Below are positions 50,201-63,618 of a DNA stretch of 64,000 nt, in pieces. Each line of letters opens with the position of its first letter. Positions within the stretch are counted from its first letter, which is position 1. The stretch is from Loripinus fragilis (lineage: Eukaryota; Mollusca; Bivalvia; Lucinida; Lucinidae): NCBI GenBank assembly GCA_964019695.1, contig OZ026525.1, positions 60,358,253 to 60,422,252 of the forward strand. The letters run 5' to 3'. The translations under genes and the position numbers were made by a program. Under the pieces are notes generated by a model. It saw only the letters and a program-made list of their open reading frames with translations, was not told where the DNA came from and ran no database searches.

Positions 50201-52030
50201 TTTGGGGGGAGGGGGGGGGGGAGAGAGGCGTGCGAAAAGAACCAAAATCTCATGAACTGGCCCATATATGTATCTACTAGCATGACCTTGGAATCTGTGA
50301 ACAGTGCAACATTAAAACTTAGGAGAAGGATGCGCTTTTCTGCAGTCTTATTTAGCAGTCTTGTATATTTCCTTGTAGTTCGCTTACAGGTAATGACCTA
50401 ATCTCGTTTGTTTGGCTCCCCATAGTAAACTTGTCCTTCAAGAACCAAAATGAAGAGAAAGTCACTTTTTTCTGTAATAACCTGTGAATAATCTTCTTTG
50501 TCAGTTGTACTGAGCCAACTCATAGATTTTAAGAATTACAACAAGGGCTAATACAAATCTGTGAATCACCTATTTTTTATCCAGCGTCTACAGTGCTTGC
50601 ATACCCAAATTATGTTAGTAGATGAAGGTACAAATCAAACTTTAGACCCTAGCCCCAATGGATAGTTATACATGTACGTTTAACTCTTTCATTACTAGCA
50701 GCGACGTATGTTGTCTTCTGATAACCTATGCAAGCAGTTTGGACCCAGATCAGGACCAACCAAAAAAAGTACATTATGTAATTTTGAAGAAAACAGCAGA
50801 CGCCAAGAAAAGCATGAAAAAACACCCAGCATGCAAAGAGTTAAAGAAGGGGTTGACACATGTGCGTTAAGTGCGATTAGACGACGAGCAGTTAAATGCT
50901 CTGGTGATACTGCACAGCTGGTCAGGATCACGTGTGCCTTCTTTGGTCACTCATGCAATAAGGACTTAATATTCATAGACAGGTTTGTTACTGATGTGTA
51001 ACCAGTGAAGACTCAAATGAGTTTGACCATCCGTGCATTCCCACAAGCGCCTTCAATGCATGCGAACACAACATTTATACACCAAAATTTAGAACTGAAG
51101 CCTACTGGATAGTTGTGTCTACATGTTAAAATGGGCACATGTATGTGCACATGTGATAAGTACACTGTGTGCAAGCAGTAATTGCTCTTGCAAGACTGCA
51201 CAGATACGCAGGTTGGTTTGAACCAATACTGGATACACATGAAAACAGTACTAATATCTCACAAAATGGCTCATTGTTCATGGGCGACATTTTCAATGGA
51301 GAACAATCAACTGAGCAGCCTTTGCAGATCTTTCACTGTTTGCACTGACACACCAAACATCAGGACAGTTTCACACACGCGTTTAAAGTATTTGCAACGT
51401 TGAGCGAAGGCTCTGGCGAGACTGCGCGAATGTGCATCAGGCTGGCCAATGCCTTTGCTGAATGCTCATAAATAAGTACTAAATTTGCATTAGCCTTTTT
51501 GCACATGGACGTCAAGGAACTGTTTGAACGAGCCAGCGCATCTGCACAGACTTAACAGAGTCACCACTATAGCAAACACCAAGTTGTTGGTATATAAAGA
51601 TACACCTTAAAGCAACTAGATCCAGCCTCACTGGATAACTACGCATGCTCGTTTAATGAATGGCTGTACGCATATATGAGATAGGTATCATTTTCTAATG
51701 GTCTCTCTCGTGCAAACCTAATGCAGGAAATGTGATAGTCAGCATATGCGTAAAACAAAGATTCGCATTAGCTTGCATAGTTCCACAGAGATGGTCAAAT
51801 ATTTCATTTGTGGCTGGTAAGTGAGTTTATTTGGTCTTCGCATTTGCTATATAGCCATTGTCGTATGTCACGGTTCTAAAACTAAGATATTTACACGTTT
51901 ACTGCTTATTTCAAATCTCATCATTTAGTATCTTGATTTCGCAATTCCATAGGTTATACAAAAATTTGGCCATGTGTTATTTGTTCATATAAAAAAGTAA
52001 AAAAAAAAATACATTTTTTTTTCAACTATC

Positions 52031-52123
52031 TGGATGTTGTGGGAATCGAACCCACAACTTATATGTGAAAGAGCTTCAGTTGGCTTTTGAGAAATCCTAC
52101 TATACCCCTGAGCTACCTGGGCC
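52031..52123 (-). tRNA. tRNA-like sequence, U9 copy (B-type)
   Basis: Starts GGCCCAGGTAGCTCAGGGG, with B box GGTTCGATTCC and a closed T-stem. Identical by eye to the U10 copy. Confidence 0.5.
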
Positions 52124-52529
52124 TATTAATGTAAAGGATTAACATTTCTTTAAGTAAGTGATTTGTGTGTATATTTGTTTTACAGGGACATCACTCTTGA
52201 TGTTTAAGCAATTAATCCCAAATTTAGCAAAAATCAAAACAATATAACCAATTTGCCTCATAGAAATTTCACAATGTTGAAATGGCAAGCTGTATTTCAT
52301 TTCTGTCTTCAAATTAATGAAACAAATGTCAACGAATGCTATAGTCATTATGTTATTCACAAACACTTACACTACTTTTTTAATATTTCTGGCATACTTA
52401 ATTTTCACTGAATTTGAACCTCCCAGTATGTTTTGTTGCTGTAAGCCACGCCATACGAGCCTTTTTCCTATGAAGGCTCGTCAACAAGCGGATCCTCCGA
52501 GGGAGGATTCGCAGAGGTAGCTCCCTCTT

Positions 52530-52532
<3 letters not shown>

Positions 52533-52570
<38 letters not shown>
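52533..52570 (+). repeat. Poly-T tract, 38 bases
   Basis: Expanded form of the tract that follows the twin hairpins. Lengths elsewhere: 15 in U7, interrupted in U8, 31 in U10 (58734-58764), 28 in U11 (63591-63618). Confidence 0.9.
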
Positions 52571-52571
<1 letters not shown>

Positions 52572-54929
52572 TTTTGTTGTTTTTTGGGGTTGTTTTTTTT
52601 TCGTTGGGTCCTTGGGCGGTCTAGACATTTTTTTTTAATTTGGGTGGAGGAACTCCCTGGGTGGTTACCACTTCAGGGTTACTACCAGGTGATACTGGTA
52701 TTCAATGGGATATAAGTAAATTTGGGAGAACCAAACCAGCATTATCCTTCCCATTTAACAGCAGCAAATCTTACATCCAGATCAATATATGACTTTTCCA
52801 ACTTTGATTTTGGCATTTACAATTTCATGGAGGACAGCTTTAATATTTATAGTGCTTCGTATAGAATTGGTACATTTTTATACTGATAGCTTAAAAGATA
52901 TGTTAAAAGTTTTAGATTCAGGTTAACGAGGCCTCAATCTGATTGGAGTCGTCTCTTTCATCAAATGTTATTCATATGCTATACGATTCAACCGTCTTTA
53001 GAAAAGTACATAATATAGGCAGTACTTTTTATTTCATTGTTTAATAACTAAAGTTAACAGTATAAGGCGTTCACCAAGGTTCCTTATTGTGACCATATGA
53101 ATTAGTACCCTGCATTTTCACAGGACACCTATCTTCTAGCAGACTCTATGTAGGACAGCTCGTCAGACGCCTGCTAGCAGAGGTAAAAAGCGACGGCTCT
53201 AATAAGCCTGTGCATCGATGCAGAGGAATAAGAACGACTGCTTTTATCCTAATCAAATTAATGGAATGACTTGGTAAAATCAGAAATGATGAAAGAGCGT
53301 CAATGTACCGTTATTTCGGCGTCATTAACTTGCATCGATACCAATTTTGACTGAACCAAGGTTTGTTACTGTTGGGGAGTTCGGCATATAAAAGGAAATT
53401 CCCATTTTGGTAGCCCACGAAAATAGTGCCTTTTAACATTTTGAAATTCACAGTTTCTGTGCCCACTTTTTGGTAAATGAGTGCTCTATTGGAATTCAAA
53501 CGTTCATAGGAGTATGCTTTGATGCGTGTTTGTCATGTTATTGAGAGCAAATGCATCTAAGTGTGGACTATTTTGTCACATTAAATAGAGCGACTACCAT
53601 GGTAACGTATGACGCTGGTCTGATTTCCGGTTTACTTTTGTGCATGTCTAGAAGTCAAAGTCGTCAAGGCAGGTTGTATTTTCACTTTTCTTGAAGGTGG
53701 ATAACAAATCTTGTCACTCAAGGGAAGAGAAACATTCAAACATTATCCTGAATAAAGATGCTGATGCCTCACATCAGCCAGTTTACATCGACTTAAATAG
53801 CAGTGATTGTTTGTGCACGGACACCTGATGACAAAAGCACATGAACATTTCATGTGCGATAACTAGGAATGTTCTCTGCATGTTTCTTGCATGTGCGCGT
53901 TTGGCAATAAATATGTCCTGCTTATCTGTTGATAACATTTGCAAACAGTTTCGACCCAGATCAGGCCTGACAAAAAGTCGGGCCTGGTCTGGATCTGAAC
54001 TGTTTGCCATTCATTCTGATAGTATCCCTCAAAAACTTTTTGAAAGGATTTTGTCTTAGGTAAAACAACAGAAAGCGAAAAAAAGCCTGTACAGTTATTC
54101 AGCATGCGCAGTGTACAACCCTTTACCTACCAGCCACGAAGTTGCCGTCTGCTACTCTTGTCTCCTTGTTGTTTTTGGTACCCTGTAATGCATGAATGTG
54201 CACGCTCGCTTGGACCCCCCTACTCGCATATGTGACGTGTACCAAACTTTCATGAACTGTCCCTAAACTTTTGGCCTGAGCCTTCATCTACATCCCTGAC
54301 ATCCCCTCTTTTTAAGGATTCGCTGCTCATATATGCGTTTAGTACCAAACTTTCTTGAACTGGCTCTTAAGATTTGACTGAGCCTTCATCTACATCCATT
54401 CTTTTTAATGTGATTTGCAAAGGCCCTGGCGTTACTGCGCAAATGTTCAGTCTCGCCCGATTCTCCGCTAGTCACATAAACTTTCTTGAACTGGCATATA
54501 AAATTTGACATGAGCCTTCATCTACATCCCTTCTTTATAGTGCGATTTGCAAAGGCTCTGGTAAGACTGCGCCAATGTGCAGTCTCGTCTGATCCTTTGA
54601 TGTTCGTTATGCGATAAGTACCAAACTCTCATGAACTGGCCTATAAAAAGTAAGTGAATATGATCAGGAAGTACCACAATCAGATAATCCAGGGCACCCT
54701 GAGGAGCAGTCACAGAACATTAATAGTAGGAAGACAGTAATAGTAAGACGTCATGCTTTCTCGTCCTCGTCAAGATGATTGCAAAACTAGAAAGAACACC
54801 AAGTAATGCATAACTAAGCAAGGACCAAACACGGAGCCCCAACAATCCAATGGGAGGAATATTAAAGACTGAATCAACAACAACAGAACCACCCCCATAG
54901 AAGGGACAAAGTTGGTCCTGAACCTTCAT

Positions 54930-56430
54930 CTACATCCCTTCTATTTTTACAGTGCGAGCAGCAAAGGCTGTGGTGACACTGCGCAAATGTGCAGGCTCAT
55001 CTAAGCCTTCGCTGCTCGCATATGCGATAAATACAAAAGTATCATGAACTGGCCCATATAGTTGGGCCTGAACCTTCATCTACATATCTTCTCTTTTTTC
55101 AGTGCGAGCAGCAAAGGCTGTGGTGTCACTGCGCAAATGTGCAGGCTCATCTTAGCCTTCACTGCTCGCATTTGCGATAAATACAAAAGTATCATGAACT
55201 GGCCCATATAGTTGGGCCTGAACCTTCATCTACATATCTTCTCTTTTTTCAGTGCAAGCAGCAAAGGCTGTGGTGACACTGCGCAAATGTGCAGGCTCAT
55301 CTAGGCCTTCGCTGCTCGCATATGCGATAAATGCAAAGTATCATGAACTGGCCCACAAAGTTTGGCCTGAACCTTCATCTACACCCCTTCTATTTTTACA
55401 GTGCGAGCAGCAAAGGCTGTGGTGACACTGCGCAAATGTGCAGGCTCATCTAAGCCTTCGCTGCTCGCATATGCGATAAATACAAAAGTATCATAAACTG
55501 GCCCATATAGTTGGGCCTGAACCTTCATCTACATATCTTCTATTTTTTCAGTGCGAGCAGCAAAGGCTGTGGTGACACTGCGCAAATGTGCAGGCACATC
55601 TAAGCCTTCGCTGCTCGCATATGCGATAAATACAAAAGTATCATAAACTGGCCCATATAGTTGGGCCTGAACCTTTATCTACATCCCTTTTTTTCAGTGC
55701 GAGCAGCAAAGGCTGTGGTGTCACTGCGCAAATGTGCAGGCTCATCTTAGCCTTCGCTGCTCGCATATGCGATAAATACAAAAGTATCATGAACTGGTCC
55801 ATAAAGTTTGGCCTGAACCTTCTCTTTTTTCAGTGCAAGCAGCAAAGGCTGTGGTGACACTGCGCAAATGTGCAGGCTCATCTTAGCCTTCGCTGCTCGC
55901 ATATGCGATAAATACAAAAGTATCATGAACTGGTCCATAAAGTTTGGCCTGAACCTTCTCTTTTTTCAGTGCAAGCAGCAAAGGCTGTGGTGACACTGCG
56001 CAAATGTGCAGGCTCATCTTAGCCTTAGCTGCTCGCATATGCGATAAATACAAAAGTATCATGAACTGGTCCATAAAGTTTGGCCTGAACCCTCATCTAC
56101 ATCCCTTCTCTTTTTTCAGTGCGAGCAGCAAAGGCTGTGGTGACACTGCGCAAATGTGCAGGCTCATCTAAGCCTTCGCTGCTCGCAAATGCGTTAAATA
56201 CTAAAGTATCATGAACTGGCCCATAAAGTTTGGCCTGAACCTTCATCTACATCCCTTTTTTTCAGTGCGAGCAGCAAAGGCTGTGGTGACACAGCGCAAA
56301 TGTGCAGGCTCATCTAAGCCTTCACTGCTCGCATATGCGATAAATGCAAAAGTATCATGAACTGGCCCATAAAGTTTGGCCTGAACCTTCATCTATATCT
56401 CTTTTTTGGGGGGAGGGGGGGGGGAGAGAG
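54930..56430 (+). repeat. Minisatellite of U10, 10 monomers
   Basis: Monomers begin near 54957, 55107, 55257, 55407, 55556, 55701, 55838, 55975, 56125 and 56271. The order of variants follows the U8 array: 'gtgtcac' at 2 and 6, 'gcaagcagc' at 3, 7 and 8, 'aggcacatc' at 5. One fewer 'gcaagc' monomer is present than in U8. Confidence 0.95.
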
Positions 56431-58230
56431 GCGTGCGAAAAGAACCAAAATCTCATGAACTGGCCCATATATGTATCTACTAGCATGACCTTGGAATCTG
56501 TGAACAGTGCAACATTAAAACTTAGGAGAAGGATGCGCTTTTCTGCAGTCTTATTTAGCAGTCTTGTATATTTCCTTGTAGTTCGCTTACAGGTAATGAC
56601 CTAATCTCGTTTGTTTGGCTCCCGATAGTAAACTTGTCCTTCAAGAACCAAAATGAAGAGAAAGTCACTTTTTTCTGTAATAACCTGTGAATAATCTTCA
56701 TTGTCAGTTGTACTGAGCCAACTCATAGATTTTAAGAATTACAACAAGGGCTAATACAAATCTGTGAATCACCTATTTTTTATCCAGCGTCTACAGTTCT
56801 TGCATACCCAAATTATGTTAGCAGATGAAGGTACAAATCAAACTTTAGACCCTAGCCCCAATGGATAGTTATACATGTACGTTTAACTCTTTCATTACTA
56901 GCAGCGGCGTATGTTGTCTTCTGATAACCTATGCAAGCAGTTTGGACCCAGATCAGGACCAACCAAAAAAAGTACATTGTGTAATTTTGAAGAAAACAGC
57001 AGACGCCAAGAAAAGCATGAAAAAACACCCAGCATGCAAAGAGTTAAAGAAGGGGTTGACACATGTGCGTTAAGTGCGATTAGACGACGAGCAGTTAAAT
57101 GCTCTGGTGATACTGCACAGCTGGTCAGGATCACGTGTGCCTTCTTTGGTCACTCATGCAATAAGGACTTAATATTCATAGACAGGTTTGTTACTGATGT
57201 GTAACCAGTGAAGACTCAAATGAGTTTGACCATCCGTGCATTCCCACAAGCGCCTTCAATGCATGCAAACACAACATTTATACACCAAAATTTAGAACTG
57301 AAGCCTACTGGATAGTTGTGTCTACATGTTAAAATGGGCACATGTATGTGCACATGTGATAAGTACACTGTGTGCAAGCAGTAATTGCTCTTGCAAGACT
57401 GCACAGATACGCAGGTTGGTTTGAACCAATACTGGATACACATGAAAACAGTACTAATATCTCACAAAATGGCTCATTGTTCATGGGCGACATTTTCAAT
57501 GGAGAACAATCAACTGAGCAGCCTTTGCAGATCTTTCACTGTTTGCACTGACACACCAAACATCAGGACAGTTTCACACACGCGTTTAAAGTATTTGCAA
57601 CGTTGAGCGAAGGCTCTGGCGAGACTGCGCGAATGTGCATCAGGCTGGCCAATGCCTTTGCTGAATGCTCATAAATAAGTACTAAATTTGCAGTAGCCTT
57701 TTTGCACATGGACGTCAAGGAACTGTTTGAACGAGCCAGCGCATCTGCACAGACTTAACAGAGTCACCACTATAGCAAACACCAAGTTGTTGGTATATAA
57801 AGATACACCTTAAAGCAACTAGATCCAGCCTCACTGGATAACTACGCGTGCTCGTTTAATGAATGGCTGTACGCATATATGAGATAGGTATCATTTTCTA
57901 ATGGTCTCTCTCGTGCAAACCTAATGCAGGAAATGTGATAGTCAGCATATGCGTAAAACAAAGATTCGCATTAGCTTGCATAGTTCCACAGAGATGGTCA
58001 AATATCTCATTTGTGGCTGGTAAGTGAGTTTATTTGGTCTTCGCATTTGCTATATAGCCATTGTCGTATGTCACGGTTCTAAAACTAAGATATTTACACG
58101 ATTGCTTATTTCAAATCTCATCATTTAGTATCTTGATTTCGCAATTCCATAGGTTATACAAAAATTTGGCCATGTGTTATTTGTTCATATAAAAAAGTAA
58201 AAAAAAAAATACATTTTTTTTTCAACTATC

Positions 58231-58323
58231 TGGATGTTGTGGGAATCGAACCCACAACTTATATGTGAAAGAGCTTCAGTTGGCTTTTGAGAAATCCTAC
58301 TATACCCCTGAGCTACCTGGGCC
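58231..58323 (-). tRNA. tRNA-like sequence, U10 copy (B-type)
   Basis: Same sequence as the U9 copy. The minus-strand tail runs through an A-rich stretch into T-runs within about 40 nt. Confidence 0.5.
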
Positions 58324-58730
58324 TATTAATGTAAAGGATTAACATTTCTTTAAGTAAGTGATTTGTGTGTATATTTGTTTTACAGGGACATCACTCTTGA
58401 TGTTTAAGCAATTAATCCCAAATTTAGCAAAAATCAAAACAATATAACCAATTTGCCTCATAGAAATTTCACAATGTTGAAATGGCAAGCTGTATTTCAT
58501 TTCTGTCTTCAAATTAATGAAACAAATGTCAACGAATGCTATAGTCATTATGTTATTCACAAACACTTACACTACTTTTTTAATATTTCTGGCATACTTA
58601 ATTTTCACTGAATTTGAACCTCCCAGTATGTTTTGTTGCTGTAAGCCACGCCATACGAGCCTTTTTCCTATGAAGGCTCGTCAACAAGCGGATCCTCCGA
58701 GGGAGGATTCGCAGAGGTAGCTCCCTCTTC

Positions 58731-58765
<35 letters not shown>

Positions 58766-60300
58766 TTTTGTTGTTTTTTGGGTTTTTTTTTTTTCGTTGG
58801 GTCCTTGGGCGGTCTAGACATTTTTTTTAATTTGGGTGGTGGAACTCCCTGGGTGGTTACCACTTTAGGGTTACTACCAGGTGATACTGGTATTCAATGG
58901 GATATAAGTAAATTTGGGAGAACCAAACCAGCATTATCCTTCCCATTTAACAGCAGCAAATCTTACATCCAGATCAATATATGACTTTTCCAACTTTGAT
59001 TTTGGCATTTACAATTTCATGGAGGACAGCTTTAATATTTATAGTGCTTCGTATAGAATTGGTACATTTATATACTGATAGCTTAAAAGATATGTTAAAA
59101 GTTTTAGATTCAGGTTAACGAGGCCTCAATCTGATTGGAGTCGTCTCTTTCATCAAATGTTATTCATATGCTATACGATTCAACCGTCTTTAGAAAAGTA
59201 CATAATATAGGCAGTACTTTTTATTTCATTGTTTAATAACTAAAGTTAACAGTATAAGGCGTTCACCAAGGTTCCTTATTGTGACCATATGAATTAGTAC
59301 CCTGCATTTTCACAGGACACCTATCTTCTAGCAGACTCTATATAGGACAGCTCGTCAGACGCCTGCTAGCAGAGGTAAAAAGCGACGGCTCTAATAAGCC
59401 TGTGCATCGATGCAGAGGAATAAGAACGACTGCATTTATCCTAATCAAATTAATGGAATGACTTGGTAAAATCAGAAATGATGAAAGAGCGTCAATGTAC
59501 CGTTATTTCGGCGTCATTAACTTGCATCGATACCAATTTTGACTGAACTAAGGTTTGTTACTGTTGGGGAGTTCGGCATATAAAAGGAAATTCCCATTTT
59601 GGTAGCCCACGAAAATAGTGCCTTTTAACATTTTGAAATTCACAGTTTCTGTGCCCACTTTTTGGTAAATGAGTGCTCTATTGGAATTCAAACGTTCATA
59701 GGAGTATGCTTTGATGCGTGTTTGTCATGTTATTGAGAGCAAATGCATCTAAGTGTGTACTATTTTGTCACATTAAATAGAGCGACTACCATGGTAACGT
59801 ATGACGCTGGTCTGATTTCCGGTTTACTTTTGTGCATGTCTAGAAGTCAAAGTCGTCAAGGCAGGTTGTATTTTCACTTTTCTTGAAGGTGGATAACAAA
59901 TCTTGTCACTCATGGGAAGAGAAACATTCAAACATTATCCTGAATAAAGATGCTGATGCCTCACATCAGCCAGTTTACATCGACTTAAATAGCAGTGATT
60001 GTTTGTGCACGGACACCTGATGACAAAAGCACATGAACATTTCATGTGCGATAACTAGGAATGTTCTCTGCATGTTTCTTGCATGTGCGCGTTTGGCAAT
60101 AAATATGTCCTGCTTATCTGTTGATAACATTTGCAAACAGTTTCGACCCAGATCAGGCCTGACAAAAAGTCGGGCCTGGTCTGGATCTGAACTGTTTGCC
60201 ATTCATTCTGATAGTATCCCTCAAAAACTTTTTGAAAGGATTTTGTCTTAGGTAAAACAACAGAAAGCGAAAAAAAAGCCTGTACAGTTATTCAGCATGC

Positions 60301-61275
60301 CCTATACAAAAGTATCATGAACTGGCCCATAAAGTTTGGCCTGACCCTTCATCTACATCCCTTTTTTCAGTGCGAGCAGCAAAGGCTGTGGTGACACTGC
60401 GCAAATGTGCAGGCTCATCTAAGCCTTCGCTGCTCGCATATGCGATAAATACAAAAGTATCATGAACTGGCCCACAAAGTTTGGCCTGAACCTTCATCTA
60501 CATCCCTTTTTTTCAGTGCGAGCAGCAAAGGCTGTGGTGTCACTGCGCAAATGTGCAGGCTCATCTTAGCCTTCACTGCTCGCATATGCGATAAATACAA
60601 AAGTATCATGAACTGGCCCATATAGTTGGGCCTGAACCTTCATCTACATCCCTTCTATTTTTACAGTGCGAGCAGCAAAGGCTGTGGTGACACTGCGCAA
60701 ATGTGCAGGCTCATCTAAGCCTTCGCTGCTCGCATATGCGATAAATACAAAAGTATCATAAACTGGCCCATATAGTTGGGCCTGAACCTTCATCTACATA
60801 TCTTCTCTTTTTTCAGTGCGAGCAGCAAAGGCTGTGGTGACACTGCGCAAATGTGCAGGCTCATCTAAGCCTTCGCTGCTCGCATATGCGATAAATACAA
60901 AAGTATCATGAACTGGTCCATAAAGTTTGGCCTGAACCCTCATCTACATCCCTTCTCTTTTTTTCAGTGCGAGCAGCAAAGGCTGTGGTGACACTGCGCA
61001 AATGTGCAGACTCATCTAAGCCTTCGCTGCTCGCAAATGCGATAAATACAAAAGTATCATGAACTGGCCCATAAAGTTTGGCCTGACCCTTCATCTACAT
61101 CCCTTTTTTTCAGTGCGAGCAGCAAAGGCTGTGGTGACACTGCGCAAATGTGCAGGCTCATCTAAGCCTCCGCTGCTCGCATATGCGATAAATGCAAAAG
61201 TATCATGAACTGGCCCATAAAGTTTGGCCTGAACCTTCATCTATATCTCTTTTTTGGGGGGAGGGGGGGGAAGAG
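60301..61275 (+). repeat. Minisatellite of U11, 6 monomers
   Basis: Begins in the middle of a monomer at the deletion junction, then has six monomer starts near 60370, 60519, 60669, 60819, 60970 and 61117, and ends in the usual poly-G. Variant order differs from U8-U10, so the array was reshuffled as well as truncated. Confidence 0.9.
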
Positions 61276-63087
61276 AGGCGTGCGAAAAGAACCAAAATCT
61301 CATGAACTGGCCCATATATGTATCTACTAGCATGACCTTGGAATCTGTGAATAGTGTTACATTAAAACTTAGGAGAAGGATGCGCTTTTCTGCAGTCTTA
61401 TTTAGCAGTCTTGTATATTTCCTTGTAGTTCGCTTACAGGTAATGACCTAATCTCGTTTGTTTGGCTCCCCATAGTAAACTTGTCCTTCAAGAACCAAAA
61501 TGAAGAGAAAGTCACTTTTTTTTTCTGTAATAACCTGTGAATAATCTTCATTGTCAGTTGTACTGAGCCAACTCATAGATTTTAAGAATTACAACAAGGG
61601 CTAATACAAATCTGTGAATCACCTATTTTTTATCCAGCGTCTACAGTGCTTGCATACCCAAATTATGGTAGTAGATGAAGGTACAAATTAAACTTTAGAC
61701 CCTAGCCCCAATGGATAGTTGTACATGTACGTTTAACTCTTTCATTACTAGCAGCGACGTATGTTGTCTTCAGATAACCTATGCAAGCAGTTTGGACCCA
61801 GATCAGGACCAACCAAATAAAGTACATTGTGTAATTTTGAAGAAAACAGCAGACGCCAAGAAAAGCATGAAAAACACCCAGCATGCAAAGAGTTAAAGAA
61901 GGGGTTGACACATGTGCGTTAAGTGCGATTAGACGACGAGCAGTTAAATGCTCAGGTGAGACTGCACAGCTGGTCAGGATCACGTGTGCCTTCTTTGGTC
62001 ACTCATGCAATAAGGACTTAATATTCATAGACAGGTTTGTTACTGATGTGTAACCAGTGAAGACTCAAATGCGTTTGACCATCCGTGCATTCCCACAAGC
62101 GCCTTCAATGCATGCGAACACAATATTTATACACCAAAATTTAGAACTGAAGCCTACTGGATAGTTGTGTCTACATGTTAAAATTGGCACATGTATGTGC
62201 ACATGTGATAAGTACACTGTGTGCAAGCAGTAATTGCTCTTGCAAGACTGCACAGATACGCAGGTTGGTTTGAACCAATACTGGATACACATGAAATGAA
62301 AACAGTACTAATATCTCACAAAATGGCTCATTGTTCATGGGCGACATTTTCAATGGAGAACAATCAACTGAGCAGCCTTTGCAGATCTTTCACTGTTTGC
62401 ACTGACACACCAAACACCAGGACAGTTTCACACACGCGTTTAAAGTATTTGCAACGTTGAGCGAAGGCTCTGGCGAGGCTGCGCGTATGTGCATCAGGCT
62501 GGCCAATGCCTTTGCTGAATGCTCATAAATAAGTACTAAATTTGCAGTACCCTTTTTGCACATGGACGTCAAGGAACTGTTTGAACGAGCCAGCGCATCT
62601 GCACAGACTTAACAGAGTCACCACTATAGCAAACACCAAGTTGTTGGTATATAAAGATACACCTTAAAGCAACTAGATCCAGCCTCACTGGATAACTACG
62701 CATGCTCGTTTAATGAATGGCTGTACGCATATATGAGATAGGTATCATTTTCTAATGGTCTCTCTCGTGCAAACCTAATGCAGGAAATGTGATAGTCAGC
62801 ATATGCGTAAAACAAAGATTCGCATTAGCTTGCATAGTTCCACAGAGATGGTCAAATATTTCATTTGTGGCTGGTAAGTGAGTTTATTTGGTCTTCGCAT
62901 TTGCTATATAGCCATTGTCGTATGTCACGGTTCTAAAACTAAGATATTTACACGTTTACTGCTTATTTCAAATCTCATCATTTAGTATCTTGATTTCGCA
63001 ACTCCATAGGTTATACAAAAATTTGGCCATGTGTTATTAGATCATATAAAAAAGTAAAAAAAAAAATACATTTTTTTTTCAACTATC

Positions 63088-63180
63088 TGGATGTTGTGGG
63101 AATCGAACCCACAACTTATATGTGAAAGAGCTTCAGTTGGCTTTAGAGAAATCCTACTATACCCCTGAGCTACCTGGGCC
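63088..63180 (-). tRNA. tRNA-like sequence, U11 copy (B-type)
   Basis: B box GGTTCGATTCC intact. One base reverts to the A-type state ('ggctttagag' rather than 'ggcttttgag' of U8-U10). Confidence 0.5.
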
Positions 63181-63587
63181 TATTAATGTAAAGGATTAAC
63201 ATTTCTTTAAGTAAGTGATTTGTGTGTATATTTGTTTTACAGGGACATCACTCTTGATGTTTAAGCAATTAATCCCAAATTTAGCAAAAATCAAAACAAT
63301 ATAACCAATTTGCCTCATAGAAATTTCACAATGTTGAAATGGCAAGCTGTATTTCATTTCTGTCTTCAAATTAATGAAACAAATGTCAACGAATGCTATA
63401 GTCATTATGTTATTCACAAACACTTACACTACTTTTTTAATATTTCTGGCATACTTAATTTTCACTGAATTTGAACCTCCCAGTATGTTTTGTTGCTGTA
63501 AGCCACGCCATACGAGCCTTTTTCCTATGAAGGCTCGTCAACAAGCGGATCCTCCGAGGGAGGATTCTTAGAGGTAGCTCCCTCTTC

Positions 63588-63618
<31 letters not shown>

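Larger units (their letters stand above)
47569..53052 (+). repeat. Tandem unit U9 (type B)
   Basis: 5484 bp, shorter than U8 because the minisatellite has only five monomers. It has a private poly-C expansion at about 48722-48734, and a 38-base poly-T at 52533-52570 where U7 has 15. Confidence 0.95.
53053..59244 (+). repeat. Tandem unit U10 (type B)
   Basis: 6192 bp with ten minisatellite monomers. Shares 'gtcgggcctggtctgg' in its GATC hairpin with U11, where U8/U9 read 'ggcgggcctgg'. Confidence 0.95.
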
